The position numbers and the translations under genes were made by a program. The notes beneath the pieces are model-generated. The model was not told where the DNA came from. It did no database searches and saw only the letters and a program-made list of their open reading frames with translations. A DNA stretch of 64,000 bases from Comamonadaceae bacterium ALPHA2B. Lineage in GTDB: Bacteria; Pseudomonadota; Gammaproteobacteria; Burkholderiales; Burkholderiaceae_C. The stretch spans positions 33,323-97,322 of the forward strand of contig SCOE01000021.1 in the NCBI GenBank assembly GCA_005503065.1. The letters are read 5' to 3'. Below, in pieces: positions 1 to 9,137 of the stretch (position 1 is the first letter of the stretch; each line of letters starts with the position of its first letter).

Positions 1-170
1 TCGCGCCCGGTCGTGTTGTCTCCTGCGGCGCATGGTAGCCAGCCCGGCCTGCGGCGCACAGGTGAGTTGCGGCCAAGGGCGCAGGACGATCGGCCACGGC
101 TTGGGAGCCCCGGTTAGGACTGCATGGGGAAAACCCCTGATTGAGCGTATCGACTGAGCGCCTAAACTTT
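1..170. other. Window edge, no gene seen
   Basis: I see no convincing gene here. Near the left edge, read on the minus strand, there is an AGGAGA motif (about positions 19-24). It could be the ribosome binding site of a divergent gene that starts just outside the window. The rest looks like leader and promoter sequence for the sugar locus that follows. Confidence 0.35.
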
Positions 171-183
171 ATTCAACTTGAAT
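171..183. promoter_or_regulatory. Candidate operator of the ROK repressor
   Basis: A perfect inverted repeat, ATTCAA-C-TTGAAT, is followed at once by the AT-rich TTAATTAA. It lies about 40 bases before the repressor start in otherwise GC-rich DNA. ROK repressors of the XylR/NagC type bind AT-rich palindromes and usually autoregulate, so this is the best candidate site for control of the sugar operon. The palindrome is visible; its function is inferred. Confidence 0.5.
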
Positions 184-223
184 TAATTAATAGGCGACTG
201 AGTCGCCCTGTCTGGAGACACCC

Positions 224-1486
224 TTGCCATCCACCGGTCCGGGCCGCGGCACCAACTCGGTCAACCTTCGCCAGTACAACGAGCGTTCGCTGCTGCAGCG
301 GTTGCGCCGTGCGGGCGAGGCGTCCAAGGCCGACCTGGCGCGCTGGGCGCAGCTGACGAACACGGCAGCCGGCAGCATCGTCCAGGCCCTGGAGGAGTCG
401 GGCCTGATCGAGGGCGCCGGCCGCCGCCACGAGGGCCAGCGCGGCCAGCCGGCCGGCCTGTACCGCATCAATCCCCAGGGCGCCTACGGTGTGGGCGTGC
501 GGCTGGACCGCACCAGCATCGAGACGGTGCTGATCGACCTGGGCGGCCGCATCCTCGCCCGCGAGGTGCACGACCAGCTGCTGCCCCACCCCGACGAGGC
601 GCTGGCGCTGGTGCGTGCCGACGTCGCCCGCGTCCTTTCCGAGCTGTCGCCCGTGCAGCGCCGCAGGCTGGCCGGCGTGGGCCTGGCCCAGCCCTACAAC
701 CTGGGCAGTTGGCTGCGCCAGCTCGACCTGGAGGCCGACTTCCGCATCTGGGACGAGGTCGATTTCGGCCAGCGGCTGGCCGAGGCGGTGGACCTGCCGG
801 TCTTCAAGGAGAACGACGGCAACGCCGCCGCGATTGCCGAACTGTTTTTCGGCGTGGGACGCAAGGAGAACGACTTCCTGTACGTCTACCTCGGTGCCGC
901 GCTGGGGGCCGGCGCGGTGCTGGGCGGCGAGAGCCTGCGCGGCCACTCGGGCAACGCGGCCGACCTGGGCCTGATGCCGGTGCCGCCGAGCGCCCTGCCC
1001 TCGGCGCCGCCGCCCGAGGGCGGCAAGTGGGACATCCTGCTTTCGCGCGCCTCGCTCAATGCGCTGACACGGCATCTGCGCCACGGCGGCGCACCCGTGG
1101 TGGGACACACGCAGCTGGAAGCAATGGTGGCCTCCGGCCGGCCCGAGGTCGGTGAATGGCTCGACGACTGCGTCGACGCGCTGGTGCCCGCGGTGCGCGC
1201 GACGCTCGCCGTGCTCGACCTGCCCGCGGTGGTGGTCGACTGCGACATCGACGCGGGCCTCATCGACACGCTGATTGCGCGCACCGATCAGGGCCTGCGC
1301 GCCATCGCGCCCGAATCGCGCCAGGTGCCGCGCCTGCTGCGCGGCAGCTTCGGTGCCGACGCCGGCGCGATCGGCGCGGCCAGCCTGCCGATGTTCTTCA
1401 GCTTCTCGCCGCGCGCCGACGTGCTGCGCGGCCATTCCACCGCGCGGCTGCCCGCGCAACGACCCGGGGAGTTCCTCCATGCATGA
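224..1486 (+). CDS. ROK-family transcriptional repressor of sugar operon
   Basis: This 420-residue protein has a winged helix-turn-helix at about residues 10-65 ([20 protein letters not shown]) and a ROK sugar-sensing domain at about 80-390, with the conserved motif [15 protein letters not shown]. It lacks the Cys-rich zinc motif of classic ROK members; the stretch after [10 protein letters not shown] has no cysteine. It therefore probably acts as a repressor rather than a sugar kinase. The start is TTG, chosen for the GGAGA eight bases upstream and the HTH placement. It overlaps the next gene by eight bases, so it belongs to the operon with the ABC importer. The layout resembles rhizobial frcR beside frcBCAK, which makes fructose a possible effector; this is inference. 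Confidence 0.88.
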   Translation: MPSTGPGRGTNSVNLRQYNERSLLQRLRRAGEASKADLARWAQLTNTAAGSIVQALEESGLIEGAGRRHEGQRGQPAGLYRINPQGAYGVGVRLDRTSIETVLIDLGGRILAREVHDQLLPHPDEALALVRADVARVLSELSPVQRRRLAGVGLAQPYNLGSWLRQLDLEADFRIWDEVDFGQRLAEAVDLPVFKENDGNAAAIAELFFGVGRKENDFLYVYLGAALGAGAVLGGESLRGHSGNAADLGLMPVPPSALPSAPPPEGGKWDILLSRASLNALTRHLRHGGAPVVGHTQLEAMVASGRPEVGEWLDDCVDALVPAVRATLAVLDLPAVVVDCDIDAGLIDTLIARTDQGLRAIAPESRQVPRLLRGSFGADAGAIGAASLPMFFSFSPRADVLRGHSTARLPAQRPGEFLHA

Positions 1487-3035
1487 AACACCGGCGGCGA
1501 CGCCGCTGCTCGAACTGCGCGGCATCTCGAAGACGTTTCCGGGCGTCAAGGCCCTGCAGGACGTGCGGCTGACCGCCCATGCGGGCCATGTCCATGCGCT
1601 GATGGGCGAGAACGGCGCGGGCAAATCGACGCTGATGAAGATCCTCTCGGGCGCCTACCTGCCCGACCCGGGCGCCGAGATCCGCATCGGCGGCCAGCCG
1701 GCGCGCATCGAGGGCCCCATCGATGCCAAGAACCTGGGTGTGTCGGTGATCTACCAGGAGCTGAGCCTGGCCCCCAACCTCAGCGTGGCCGAGAATATCT
1801 TCATGGGCCGGCCGATGACGAAGGGCCCGACGGTGGACCGCGCCGGCATGGCGGCCGCCTGCGCCGGCACGCTGGAGCGCCTGGGCGCCGACTTCGGCCC
1901 CAACACGACCGTCGCCCAGCTGTCCATCGCACAGCGCCAGCTGGTGGAGATCGCCCGCGCGGTGCAGTTCGACTGCCGCATCCTGGTCATGGACGAGCCG
2001 ACCACGCCGCTGTCCACGCACGAGACCGAGCGCCTGTTCGCGCTGATCCGCCGCCTGCGCGCCGAGGGCCTGGCCATCCTCTACATCAGCCACCGCATGG
2101 ACGAGATCGACGAGCTCGCCGACGAGGTGACGGTGCTGCGCGACGGCACCTACGTCGGCACCCTCAGCCGCGCCGAGCTCTCGCGCGACAAGCTCGTGAA
2201 GATGATGGTCGGGCGCGACCTCTCGGGCTTCTACCGCAAGGAGCACCATGGCCAGCACACGGGCGACGTGGCGCTCACGGTGACCGACCTGGCCGACGGC
2301 CGGCGCGTGCGCGGCTGCAGCTTCCAGCTGCATGCCGGCGAGGTGCTGGGCCTGGCGGGCCTCGTCGGTGCCGGGCGCACCGAGCTCGCGCGCCTGGTCT
2401 TCGGCGCCGACCCGCGCACCGCCGGCGATGTGCGCCTGAACGGCAGCGGCCCGATGCTCGACATCCGCCAGCCGCGCGACGCGATCCGCAACGGCATCCT
2501 CTACCTCACCGAGGACCGCAAGGGCAACGGCCTCTTCCTCGACCTCTCGGTGCGCGACAACATCAACGTGATGGTGAGTCCGCGCGACGCCCGGGCCGGC
2601 GGCGTGATGGACGGCCGGCGCGCCATCAAACGCGCCGTCGACGCCATCCGCCAGCTGTCGATCCGCGTGGCCTCGCCGCGCGTGAACGTGGGGTCGCTCT
2701 CGGGCGGCAACCAGCAGAAGGTGCTGCTCGCGCGGCTGCTCGAACTGGGCCCGCGCGTGCTGATCCTCGACGAGCCCACGCGCGGCGTGGACATCGGCGC
2801 CAAGAGCGAGATCTACCGCCTCATCGGCGAGCTGGCGCGGCGAGGCATGGCGGTGCTGGTCATTTCCAGCGAGCTGCCCGAGATCGTCGGCGTGTGCGAC
2901 CGCGTGGTCGTGATGCGCGAGGGCCGCCTCGTGGGCGAGGTGGGCGGTGCCAACGGCCTGCCGATCACGCAGGAAAACATCGTCGCCCTGGCGACCGGCG
3001 CCGCCGTGCCCGGCGAGGCGCCCACGCTGCACTGA
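1479..3035 (+). CDS. Sugar ABC importer ATPase (two ATP-binding domains)
   Basis: This cytoplasmic ATPase powers a ribose/xylose/fructose-type (CUT2) importer. The 518 residues hold two fused nucleotide-binding domains. The first has Walker [10 protein letters not shown] (residues 43-51), signature LSIAQRQ and Walker B ILVMDEPT. The second has a degenerate P-loop ([10 protein letters not shown]), signature [14 protein letters not shown] and Walker [14 protein letters not shown] degenerate second P-loop is normal for this family, and the length is typical. The ATG overlaps the end of the repressor gene. The permease follows 29 bases downstream, so the genes form one transcription unit. The substrate is not readable from the sequence. 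The neighbouring PfkB kinase suggests fructose or a similar free sugar. Confidence 0.93.
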   Translation: MHETPAATPLLELRGISKTFPGVKALQDVRLTAHAGHVHALMGENGAGKSTLMKILSGAYLPDPGAEIRIGGQPARIEGPIDAKNLGVSVIYQELSLAPNLSVAENIFMGRPMTKGPTVDRAGMAAACAGTLERLGADFGPNTTVAQLSIAQRQLVEIARAVQFDCRILVMDEPTTPLSTHETERLFALIRRLRAEGLAILYISHRMDEIDELADEVTVLRDGTYVGTLSRAELSRDKLVKMMVGRDLSGFYRKEHHGQHTGDVALTVTDLADGRRVRGCSFQLHAGEVLGLAGLVGAGRTELARLVFGADPRTAGDVRLNGSGPMLDIRQPRDAIRNGILYLTEDRKGNGLFLDLSVRDNINVMVSPRDARAGGVMDGRRAIKRAVDAIRQLSIRVASPRVNVGSLSGGNQQKVLLARLLELGPRVLILDEPTRGVDIGAKSEIYRLIGELARRGMAVLVISSELPEIVGVCDRVVVMREGRLVGEVGGANGLPITQENIVALATGAAVPGEAPTLH

Positions 3036-3064
3036 CCCAGCACGGAACGAATCAGGAGACACCC

Positions 3065-4063
3065 ATGACCGCCCCTGCCACCACCTCTCTGGTCCCCTTG
3101 ACCGGCCCCGCCGCAGGCGTACGCGGCAAGGACATCCTGCGCGCCCTGGGCATGCTGCCCGTGCTGGTGCTGCTGTGCATCGGCTTCGGGCTGGGCACCG
3201 AGAACTTCGCCAGCCTGCAGAACCTGTCGATCATCACGCAGCAGGCCTCGATCAACATCGTGCTCGCGGCCGGCATGACCTTCGTCATCCTCACGGCCGG
3301 CATCGACCTGTCGGTGGGCTCGATCCTGGCCGCCTCGGCGGTGGCCGCGATGCTGGTCTCCAACATTCCCGGAATCGGCATGCTGGGCATCGCCGCCGGC
3401 ATGGGCTGCGGGCTGCTGTTCGGGCTGATCAACGGCTTCCTGATCTCGGTCGTCAAGCTGCAGCCTTTCATCGTGACGCTGGGCTCCCTCACGGCGGTCC
3501 GCGGCGTGGCCCGGCTGCTGGCCGGCGACAACACGGTCTTCAACCCGCAGCTGCCCTTCGCCTTCATCGGCAACGGCGACGTGTTCGGCATCCCCTGCCT
3601 GGTGATCATCGCCTTCGCGGTCATCGCCGTGTCCTGGTTCATCCTGCGCCGCACGGTGCTGGGGCTGAACATCTACTCGGTGGGCGGCAATGCCGAGGCG
3701 GCGCGCCTGGCCGGCATCAAGGTGTGGGCGGTGCTGCTGTTCGTGTATGCGATGTCGGGCCTGCTGTCGGGCCTGGGCGGCGTGATGGCCTCGGCGCGGC
3801 TGTATGCCGCCAACGGCACCACGCTCGGCATGTCCTACGAACTCGACGCCATCGCCGCGGTGGTGCTTGGCGGCACCAGCCTGGTCGGCGGCACCGGCTC
3901 CATCCTGGGCACGCTAATCGGCGCGCTGATCATCGCGGTGCTGACCAATGGCCTGATCCTGATGGGTGTCTCGGACATCTGGCAGTACATCGTCAAGGGC
4001 CTCGTGATCATCGGCGCCGTCGCGCTCGACCGCTACCGCCGCAAGGATGCGGCGAGGACATAG
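3065..4063 (+). CDS. Sugar ABC importer permease (RbsC/FrcC type)
   Basis: A 332-residue inner-membrane protein with about eight to ten hydrophobic segments. It carries the family signature AAGMTFVILTAGIDLSVGSI near residue 75 and the cytoplasmic loop NIYSVGGNAEAARLAGI, where the ATPase docks. The C-terminal GGTSLVGGTGSILGT segment is also typical. It forms the channel through which the sugar released by the binding protein enters the cell. The start ATG has AGGAGACACCC just upstream. A repeat-like spacer of about 145 bases separates it from the binding-protein gene. Confidence 0.94.
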   Translation: MTAPATTSLVPLTGPAAGVRGKDILRALGMLPVLVLLCIGFGLGTENFASLQNLSIITQQASINIVLAAGMTFVILTAGIDLSVGSILAASAVAAMLVSNIPGIGMLGIAAGMGCGLLFGLINGFLISVVKLQPFIVTLGSLTAVRGVARLLAGDNTVFNPQLPFAFIGNGDVFGIPCLVIIAFAVIAVSWFILRRTVLGLNIYSVGGNAEAARLAGIKVWAVLLFVYAMSGLLSGLGGVMASARLYAANGTTLGMSYELDAIAAVVLGGTSLVGGTGSILGTLIGALIIAVLTNGLILMGVSDIWQYIVKGLVIIGAVALDRYRRKDAART

Positions 4064-4065
4064 GC

Positions 4066-4180
4066 CCACCCCCAGTCTTCGCGGACTTCGTTCCGCTTCG
4101 TCAACCCCCTGCAAGGGGGCGCCGCCAGCGGCCTGGCAAAGCCAGTTCCGCGGCGGCCCGCCTTGCTCCCGTCACGCTCA
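4066..4180. repeat. C-rich palindromic intergenic repeat
   Basis: The spacer between permease and binding-protein genes contains CTTCG-rich sequence, then the hairpin CCCCCTGCAAGGGGG and further GC-rich inverted pieces. The same architecture (CCCAC, CTTCGCG, TTCG, CCCCC-loop-GGGGGC) recurs inside glpK at 51124-51206. Its position between two importer genes suggests an mRNA-stabilising or attenuating hairpin that lets the binding protein be made in excess. That role is inferred. Confidence 0.6.
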
Positions 4181-4209
4181 TCCCTCGCGCCAACCTAAGG
4201 AGACATTCC

Positions 4210-5148
4210 ATGCGCAAACACCTCGTCGCCCTGGCCGTCGTGGCCGCCTCCGCCGCCCTGCCGCTCGCGGCCCAGGCGCAGCAGCAGATCAAGAGCGTGG
4301 GCATCACGCTCGGCTCGATGGGCAACCCGTTCTTCGTCTCGCTGGCCAAGGGCGCCGAGGCCAAGGTCAAGCAGCTCAATCCCAATGCCAAGGTCACGGC
4401 GCTGTCGGCCGACTACGACCTCAACAAGCAGTTCTCGCAGATCGACGGCTTCATCGCCGCCGGCGTCAACCTGATCCTGGTGAATGCCGTCGACGCCAAG
4501 GCCATCGAGCCCGCGCTGGTGAAGGCCAAGAAGGCCGGCATCGCCGTGGTGGGCGTGGACGTGGCCGCCAACGGCGCGGACGCCACGGTGCAGACCAACA
4601 ACGTGCAGGCCGGCGAGATCGCCTGCCAGTACATCGTCGAGAAGCTCGGCGGCAAGGGCAACGTGATCATCCAGAACGGCCCGCAGGTCTCGGCCGTGAT
4701 CGACCGCGTGAACGGCTGCAAGGCGGTGCTCAAGAAGTCGCCCGACATCAAGATCCTGTCGGACGACCAGGACGGCAAGGGCTCGCGCGAAGGCGGCCTG
4801 AACGTGATGCAGAGCCACCTCACCCGCTTCCCCAAGATCGACGCCGTGTTCGCCATCAACGACCCGCAGGCCGTGGGCACCGACCTGGCGGCCAAGCAGC
4901 TGGGCCGCAAGAACATCGTCATCACCTCGGTCGACGGCGCGCCCGACATCGAGACCGCGCTCAAGAGCGACACCCAGGTGCAGGCCTCGGCCAGCCAGGA
5001 CCCGTACATGATCGCCCAGAAGGCGGTGGAGATCGGCCAGGACGTGCTCAACGGCAAGAAGCCCGCGCAGCAGATGACGCTGCTGCCCTCCACGCTCGTG
5101 ACGCGCGCGAACGTGAAGGACTACAAGGGCTGGTCGGCACCGCGCTGA
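4210..5148 (+). CDS. Periplasmic sugar-binding protein (RbsB family)
   Basis: A 312-residue periplasmic type-1 binding protein. A Sec signal peptide covers residues 1-23 (hydrophobic core, then AAQAQQ). The mature part begins with KSVGITLGSMGNPFFVSLA, the usual first strand of RbsB-like proteins, and has the hinge motif VVGVDVAAN and the closing motif ITSVDGAPD. It captures a sugar and hands it to the permease encoded upstream. The SD AAGGAGA sits seven bases before the ATG. Synteny with an ATPase, a permease and a sugar kinase supports sugar uptake; the exact ligand is unknown. Confidence 0.93.
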   Translation: MRKHLVALAVVAASAALPLAAQAQQQIKSVGITLGSMGNPFFVSLAKGAEAKVKQLNPNAKVTALSADYDLNKQFSQIDGFIAAGVNLILVNAVDAKAIEPALVKAKKAGIAVVGVDVAANGADATVQTNNVQAGEIACQYIVEKLGGKGNVIIQNGPQVSAVIDRVNGCKAVLKKSPDIKILSDDQDGKGSREGGLNVMQSHLTRFPKIDAVFAINDPQAVGTDLAAKQLGRKNIVITSVDGAPDIETALKSDTQVQASASQDPYMIAQKAVEIGQDVLNGKKPAQQMTLLPSTLVTRANVKDYKGWSAPR

Positions 5149-5224
5149 ACAGCGGTCTGACGCCCGGCCGCCTTGGGCCGACCAGGCGGCGGCCGCGGTC
5201 CCCTACAACCAGGAAAGCTTTGCG

Positions 5225-6151
5225 ATGTTCGTTGTCTGCGGTGAAGCGCTGATGGATGTCTACGTGCGCGACAGCACGCCCACCGGGCTGCTGCTCGACG
5301 CGCGCGTGGGCGGCTCGCCGTTCAACGTGGCGGTGGGGCTGGCGCGGCTGGCGCAGCCGGTGCAGTTCCTGGCCGGCCTGTCGCAAGACGTGCCGGGCGA
5401 GCGGCTGATGCAGGCGCTGCGCGACGAAGGCGTGGGCACCGCGCTGGTGGTGCGCAGCGCCGCGCCCACCACGCTGAGCGTGGTCACGGTGGGCCACACC
5501 GGCGTGCCCAGCTATGCCTTCCACGGGCACGGCGCGGCGGACCGCGTGCTCGATGCCGCGGCGCTGCCCGTCCTGCCCGACGAGGCACGGGTGCTGCAGT
5601 TCGGCTCGTACACGATGGTGGTGGAACCGGTCGGCTCGGCCATGCGTGCGCTGGCCGCTCGCGAACGCGCCCGCCGCCTCGTGGCCTACGACCCCAACGT
5701 GCGCCTGAACGTGGAGCCCGACCTGGCACGCTGGCGAACGGTGGTGCAGGAGATGGTCGCGCTCGCGCACGTGGTGAAGGTGAGCGACGAGGACCTCGGC
5801 CTGCTCTACCCCGACGAGGCGCCCGCCCAGGTGGCTTTGCGCTGGCTCGACGCCGGCGCCCGCCTGGTGGTCGTGACGCGCGGTGCCACGGGCAGCGAGG
5901 CCTGGAACCGCAGCGGCCACGCAACGGCCCAGTCGCTGCTGGTGGACGTGATCGACACCGTGGGCGCCGGCGACACCTTCCAGGCCGCCCTCCTGGCCTG
6001 GCTGGCCGAGCACGACGGGCTGTCGGCCGAGGCACTCGATGCGCTGGACGTGCCGCGCATGGCCGCGCTGCTGCGTTTCGCGGCGCGGGCGGCGTCGATC
6101 ACCTGCTCGCGCCGCGGGGCCGACATGCCGCGGCGCGGCGAGCTGGACTAG
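5225..6151 (+). CDS. PfkB-family sugar kinase, fructokinase-like
   Basis: This 308-residue ribokinase-fold kinase phosphorylates a sugar with ATP in the cytoplasm. The substrate-binding motif GGSPFNVAVGLARLA lies near residues 36-50. The C-terminal PfkB signature DTVGAGDTFQAAL, near residue 245, contains the catalytic Asp and anion hole. The opening FVVCGEALMDV is typical of fructokinases. It is the last gene of the sugar operon, 76 bases after the binding-protein gene, so it likely phosphorylates the imported sugar. By analogy with rhizobial frcK this is probably fructose; specificity is not proven. A 56-bp repeat follows 21 bases after the stop and may terminate the operon. Confidence 0.88.
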   Translation: MFVVCGEALMDVYVRDSTPTGLLLDARVGGSPFNVAVGLARLAQPVQFLAGLSQDVPGERLMQALRDEGVGTALVVRSAAPTTLSVVTVGHTGVPSYAFHGHGAADRVLDAAALPVLPDEARVLQFGSYTMVVEPVGSAMRALAARERARRLVAYDPNVRLNVEPDLARWRTVVQEMVALAHVVKVSDEDLGLLYPDEAPAQVALRWLDAGARLVVVTRGATGSEAWNRSGHATAQSLLVDVIDTVGAGDTFQAALLAWLAEHDGLSAEALDALDVPRMAALLRFAARAASITCSRRGADMPRRGELD

Positions 6152-6172
6152 GGGCCGACAAGGGCATCTGCC

Positions 6173-6228
6173 TTACTATCTTTTCGATAGCTGCTCGCGC
6201 CCATCGGTCGGGCGCGACAGGCCGATTT
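6173..6228. repeat. 56-bp stem-loop repeat, copy 1
   Basis: It reads TTACTAT-N9-AGC-N7-GCCC-N7-GGGCGC-N3-AGGC and then a T-rich end. The TAT/ATAGC and GCGCCC/GGGCGC pairs form hairpins. It lies between two convergent genes (the sugar kinase and the aldo/keto reductase), where a bidirectional terminator would be expected. Seven more copies of the same length occur in the window. Confidence 0.7.
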
Positions 6229-6273
6229 CTTTCAGGAAATCGATAAGCCCAATCTTAGTAGTTGGCGGGCCGG

Positions 6274-7299
6274 TCAGACGTGCCCGAGGATCGGGTGCGG
6301 CCGGTACGGCGCTTCGAGCTGTGCGATCTCCTCGGCCGACAGCGTGACGTCGAGGGCCGCCACCGCCTGGTCGAGCTGCCAAGTCTTGCTCGCACCCACG
6401 ATGGGCCCGGTGATGCCCTTGTGCAGCAGCCAGGCATAGGCCAGCGTCGCGTTCGACACGCCCCGCGCCGCGGCCAGGCGCGACAGCACCTCGACCACCT
6501 CGAAGTCGCCGTCGTTGTAGTAGTACTTCTGCGCGATGTCGTCGGTCTGCGCGCGGCTGGTCTGCCCGGCCGTCTTGTCGTCGGCCTTCCGGTTGCCGGC
6601 GAGGAAGCCGCGGGCGAGCGGGCTCCAGGGGATGAGACCCACGCCCTGGTCCTGGCACAGCGGGATCATCTCGCGCTCTTCCTCGCGATAGACCAGGTTG
6701 TAGTGGTTCTGCATCGAGACGAAGCGCGTCCAGCCGTTCTCCTTGGCCACCTGCTGCGCCTTGGCGAACTGCCAGGCGAACATGCTGCTGCCGCCGATGT
6801 AGCGCACCTTGCCGCTCTTCACGATGTCGTGCAGCGCCTCCATCGTCTCCTCGACCGGCGTGCCATGGTCGAGGCGGTGGATCTGCCAGAGGTCGATGTA
6901 GTCGGTGCCCAGGCGCTGCAGCGACGCGTCCACCGCGTGGAAGAGGCGCTTGCGCGAGAGGCCGTCCATGTTGGGCACCCGGTCGGGCTTGGCGGCCGCG
7001 CTGTTGCCGCCCTTGAAGTCGAGCGAGACGGGGTAGTAGACCTTGGTGGCGATCACCACCTCCTCGCGGCGGCAGAACTCGCGCACGAACTTGCCGGTGA
7101 GCACCTCCGATTCGCCGGCCGAGTACATGTCGGCGGTGTCGAAGAAGTTGATGCCCAGGTCGATGGCGTGCTTGACCACCTCGCGCGAGGGCCCCTCCTC
7201 CATCACCCAGGGCCGCCACGCCGGCGTGCCGTAGGTCATCATGCCCAGCGCGATGCGCGAGACGGTGAGGCCGGTGCGGCCCAGGCGGGTGTAGTGCAT
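6274..7299 (-). CDS. Aldo/keto reductase
   Basis: This 341-residue cytoplasmic NADPH-dependent oxidoreductase has a TIM-barrel fold. The catalytic tetrad can be read: Asp and Tyr in NFFDTADMYSAGESE, Lys in VVIATKVYY, and His in YIDLWQIHRLD. The C-terminal cofactor-binding motif GPIVGASKTWQLDQAV is also present. The physiological substrate cannot be inferred. It is separated by 22 bases from the rhomboid gene upstream in the same direction. The start follows the conserved first strand MHYTRLGRTGLTVSRIALG, so it is well placed. Confidence 0.93.
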   Translation of the reverse strand: MHYTRLGRTGLTVSRIALGMMTYGTPAWRPWVMEEGPSREVVKHAIDLGINFFDTADMYSAGESEVLTGKFVREFCRREEVVIATKVYYPVSLDFKGGNSAAAKPDRVPNMDGLSRKRLFHAVDASLQRLGTDYIDLWQIHRLDHGTPVEETMEALHDIVKSGKVRYIGGSSMFAWQFAKAQQVAKENGWTRFVSMQNHYNLVYREEEREMIPLCQDQGVGLIPWSPLARGFLAGNRKADDKTAGQTSRAQTDDIAQKYYYNDGDFEVVEVLSRLAAARGVSNATLAYAWLLHKGITGPIVGASKTWQLDQAVAALDVTLSAEEIAQLEAPYRPHPILGHV

Positions 7300-7321
7300 G
7301 GCAATCCTCGATCGAAAAGGT

Positions 7322-7912
7322 TCAGCGGCGCGGGAACGGCGGCTGCCCGCGCCAGTAGCGGATGAGCAGCCAGCCGGCGGCCAGCCCGCCCAGGTGCGCG
7401 AAGTGGGCGACGCCCGCGAAGCTGCCGGTCACGCCGAAGAACAGCTCGAGCCCGCCGTAGAGCGCCACGAACACCGGCGCCGGCATCGGGATCGGCGGGA
7501 TCAGCGGCACGATCTTGCGCGTGGGGAACATCATGGCGAAGCCCACCAGGATGCCGAAGAGCCCGCCCGAGGCGCCGACTGTCGGGTACATGCCGCCGGT
7601 GGCCGCCGCCACCGCCAGCTGCGCCACCGCCGCGCCCAGCACGCTCACGACATAGAACACGAGCAGGCGGCGCGAGCCCCAGGCGCGCTCCAGGTCGGCA
7701 CCGAACATCCACAGGCCGAGCATGTTGAACAGCAGGTGCGTGAGGCCGCCGTGCAGGAAGGCGTAGCTCAGCAGCTGCCAGGGCGCGAACTGGCCGGAGC
7801 CGATCGGCCACAGCGCCAGTGCGGGCGTGAGGCCGGACACCATGCCCTGCGCAAAGTACAGGATGACATTCGAGAGGATCAGGGCCTGGATGGCCGGGGG
7901 CAGGGAAAACAT
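7322..7912 (-). CDS. Rhomboid-family intramembrane serine protease
   Basis: A 196-residue inner-membrane protein with six predicted membrane segments. It cleaves membrane substrates within the bilayer. The catalytic dyad is visible: Ser115 in GASGG and His173 in VAHFAHLGGLAAG. The conserved HGGLTHLLFNMLGLW (His54, His59, Asn63) of the second segment is also present. I chose the internal ATG at 7912 because the residues before it (an in-frame extension to 8029) are Pro/Arg-rich and overlap the MFS gene. No substrate is evident from the neighbours. Confidence 0.9.
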   Translation of the reverse strand: MFSLPPAIQALILSNVILYFAQGMVSGLTPALALWPIGSGQFAPWQLLSYAFLHGGLTHLLFNMLGLWMFGADLERAWGSRRLLVFYVVSVLGAAVAQLAVAAATGGMYPTVGASGGLFGILVGFAMMFPTRKIVPLIPPIPMPAPVFVALYGGLELFFGVTGSFAGVAHFAHLGGLAAGWLLIRYWRGQPPFPRR

Positions 7913-7940
7913 CCGGTCGGGCTTTCGTCGGGAAGGGAAC

Positions 7941-9137
7941 TCAGGCGTTCGTGGAGGACGGGGACCTTTCAAGCCGCAGTGTGCGCCACGCGCACAAGGT
8001 GGCCATGAGCGCCAGCGCGGTGGCGGCACCGAACATCGCCACGAAGCCGAAGCGCTGGGCTGCGGCGCCGCCGGCCAGCACGCCGATCACACCCCCGAAA
8101 CCATAGCCGATCACCGTGAAGAGCGCCTGACCCCGCCCCCGCAGCTGGCCGGGGAAATGCCGCGACACCAGCGCCACGCAGGTCGTGTGGTGCGCCGCGA
8201 AGGACAGCGCGTGCAGCAGCTGAGCCACCACCAGCGCCCACAGCCAGTGGGCCGCCCAGGCCGTCATGCCCAGGCGCAGCACGGTCGCCACGCCGCACAG
8301 CAGCAGCCAGTGCGGCATCGACAGGCGGGCGATGACGCGGCCCTGCAGCCCGAACCAGGCGATCTCGGCCACCACCGACACGGCCCACAGCGCGCCGATG
8401 GTCCCCTTGCTGTAGCCCAGTGCGTCGAGGTACAGCGAGATGAAGCCGTAGACCGAGAAATGGGCCATCACATGGAAGAACAGCGAGACGAAGAACCAGC
8501 GCACCGCCGGCTGCCGCAGCACGGGCAGCACCGGCACGCGCGGCGTGCCGCGTGCGGCCGGTGGCTCCCGCATCTCGGGCAGGCGCAGCGTGGCGACGAG
8601 CACCAGGGCCAGCGTGATCGACGCCCAGCCAGGGAAATGCCCCATGCCGAAGCGGTCGAACCATTCGCCCGCCACGAACACCGTGACGAGGAAACCGGCC
8701 GAGCCGCACAGCCGAATGCGCCCGTAGCGGCCCCAGTCGCCCGCCACCAGCTGCGCCAGCGCCGCCTCGGTGAGCGACATCATCGAGCCGGTGTGCACGA
8801 ACATCACCAACAGCACGAGGAAGACCCACCACGCGCCACCATGCCACAGCAGCCCGAAGGACGCGACCAGCGCAACGGCGGCGCTGATGCGCAGCAGCTT
8901 CACGCGATCGCCCAGGTGGTCGCTCAGCGCGCCCCAGGCGTAGGGCGCGAACACCCGGGTGAAGGACTGCACCGAGGTCAGCAGGCTGATGGTGAAGATC
9001 GGCAGCCCCAGGCTCTGCAGCCACAGCGGCAGGTAGGGGTTGAAGAAGCCGATGTGCGCGAAGTAGCTGGCCGACAGGCCCGCGAACGCGAGGAGCGGAC
9101 TGCGCCCGGCCGGCGCAGACGCCGCCGGGCCGGACAC
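7941..9137 (-). CDS. MFS transporter (HcaT/LacY-like)
   Basis: A 398-residue inner-membrane protein with 12 hydrophobic segments. It opens with LLAFAGLSASYFAHIGFFNPYLPLWLQ-type sequence, which fits the LacY-like/HcaT branch of the major facilitator superfamily, and the ALSDHLGDR loop between segments 2 and 3 is typical. It could export or import a small organic molecule such as an aromatic acid; the substrate is unknown. The GTG start overlaps the aroC stop by one base (TAGTG on the minus strand), so translation is probably coupled to aroC. That hints at a role linked to aromatic metabolites, which is inference. Confidence 0.85.
   Translation of the reverse strand: MSGPAASAPAGRSPLLAFAGLSASYFAHIGFFNPYLPLWLQSLGLPIFTISLLTSVQSFTRVFAPYAWGALSDHLGDRVKLLRISAAVALVASFGLLWHGGAWWVFLVLLVMFVHTGSMMSLTEAALAQLVAGDWGRYGRIRLCGSAGFLVTVFVAGEWFDRFGMGHFPGWASITLALVLVATLRLPEMREPPAARGTPRVPVLPVLRQPAVRWFFVSLFFHVMAHFSVYGFISLYLDALGYSKGTIGALWAVSVVAEIAWFGLQGRVIARLSMPHWLLLCGVATVLRLGMTAWAAHWLWALVVAQLLHALSFAAHHTTCVALVSRHFPGQLRGRGQALFTVIGYGFGGVIGVLAGGAAAQRFGFVAMFGAATALALMATLCAWRTLRLERSPSSTNA

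Noticed and set aside
173..1624. Long open frames opposite known genes (for example minus-strand 173-1624 and 1398-3062, plus-strand 18368-20407 and 55669-59214)
   Set aside because: Their residues are dominated by Arg/Ala/His/Gly strings typical of the shadow frames of GC-rich genes. They mirror genes with full family motifs.
4066..4180. CRISPR or tandem array
   Set aside because: There is one palindromic unit only, with no repeated spacer pattern. No CRISPR array was seen anywhere in the window.
7913..8029. N-terminal extension of the rhomboid protease
   Set aside because: The extra residues are Pro/Arg-rich, overlap the MFS gene and precede a start that fits the first membrane segment better.
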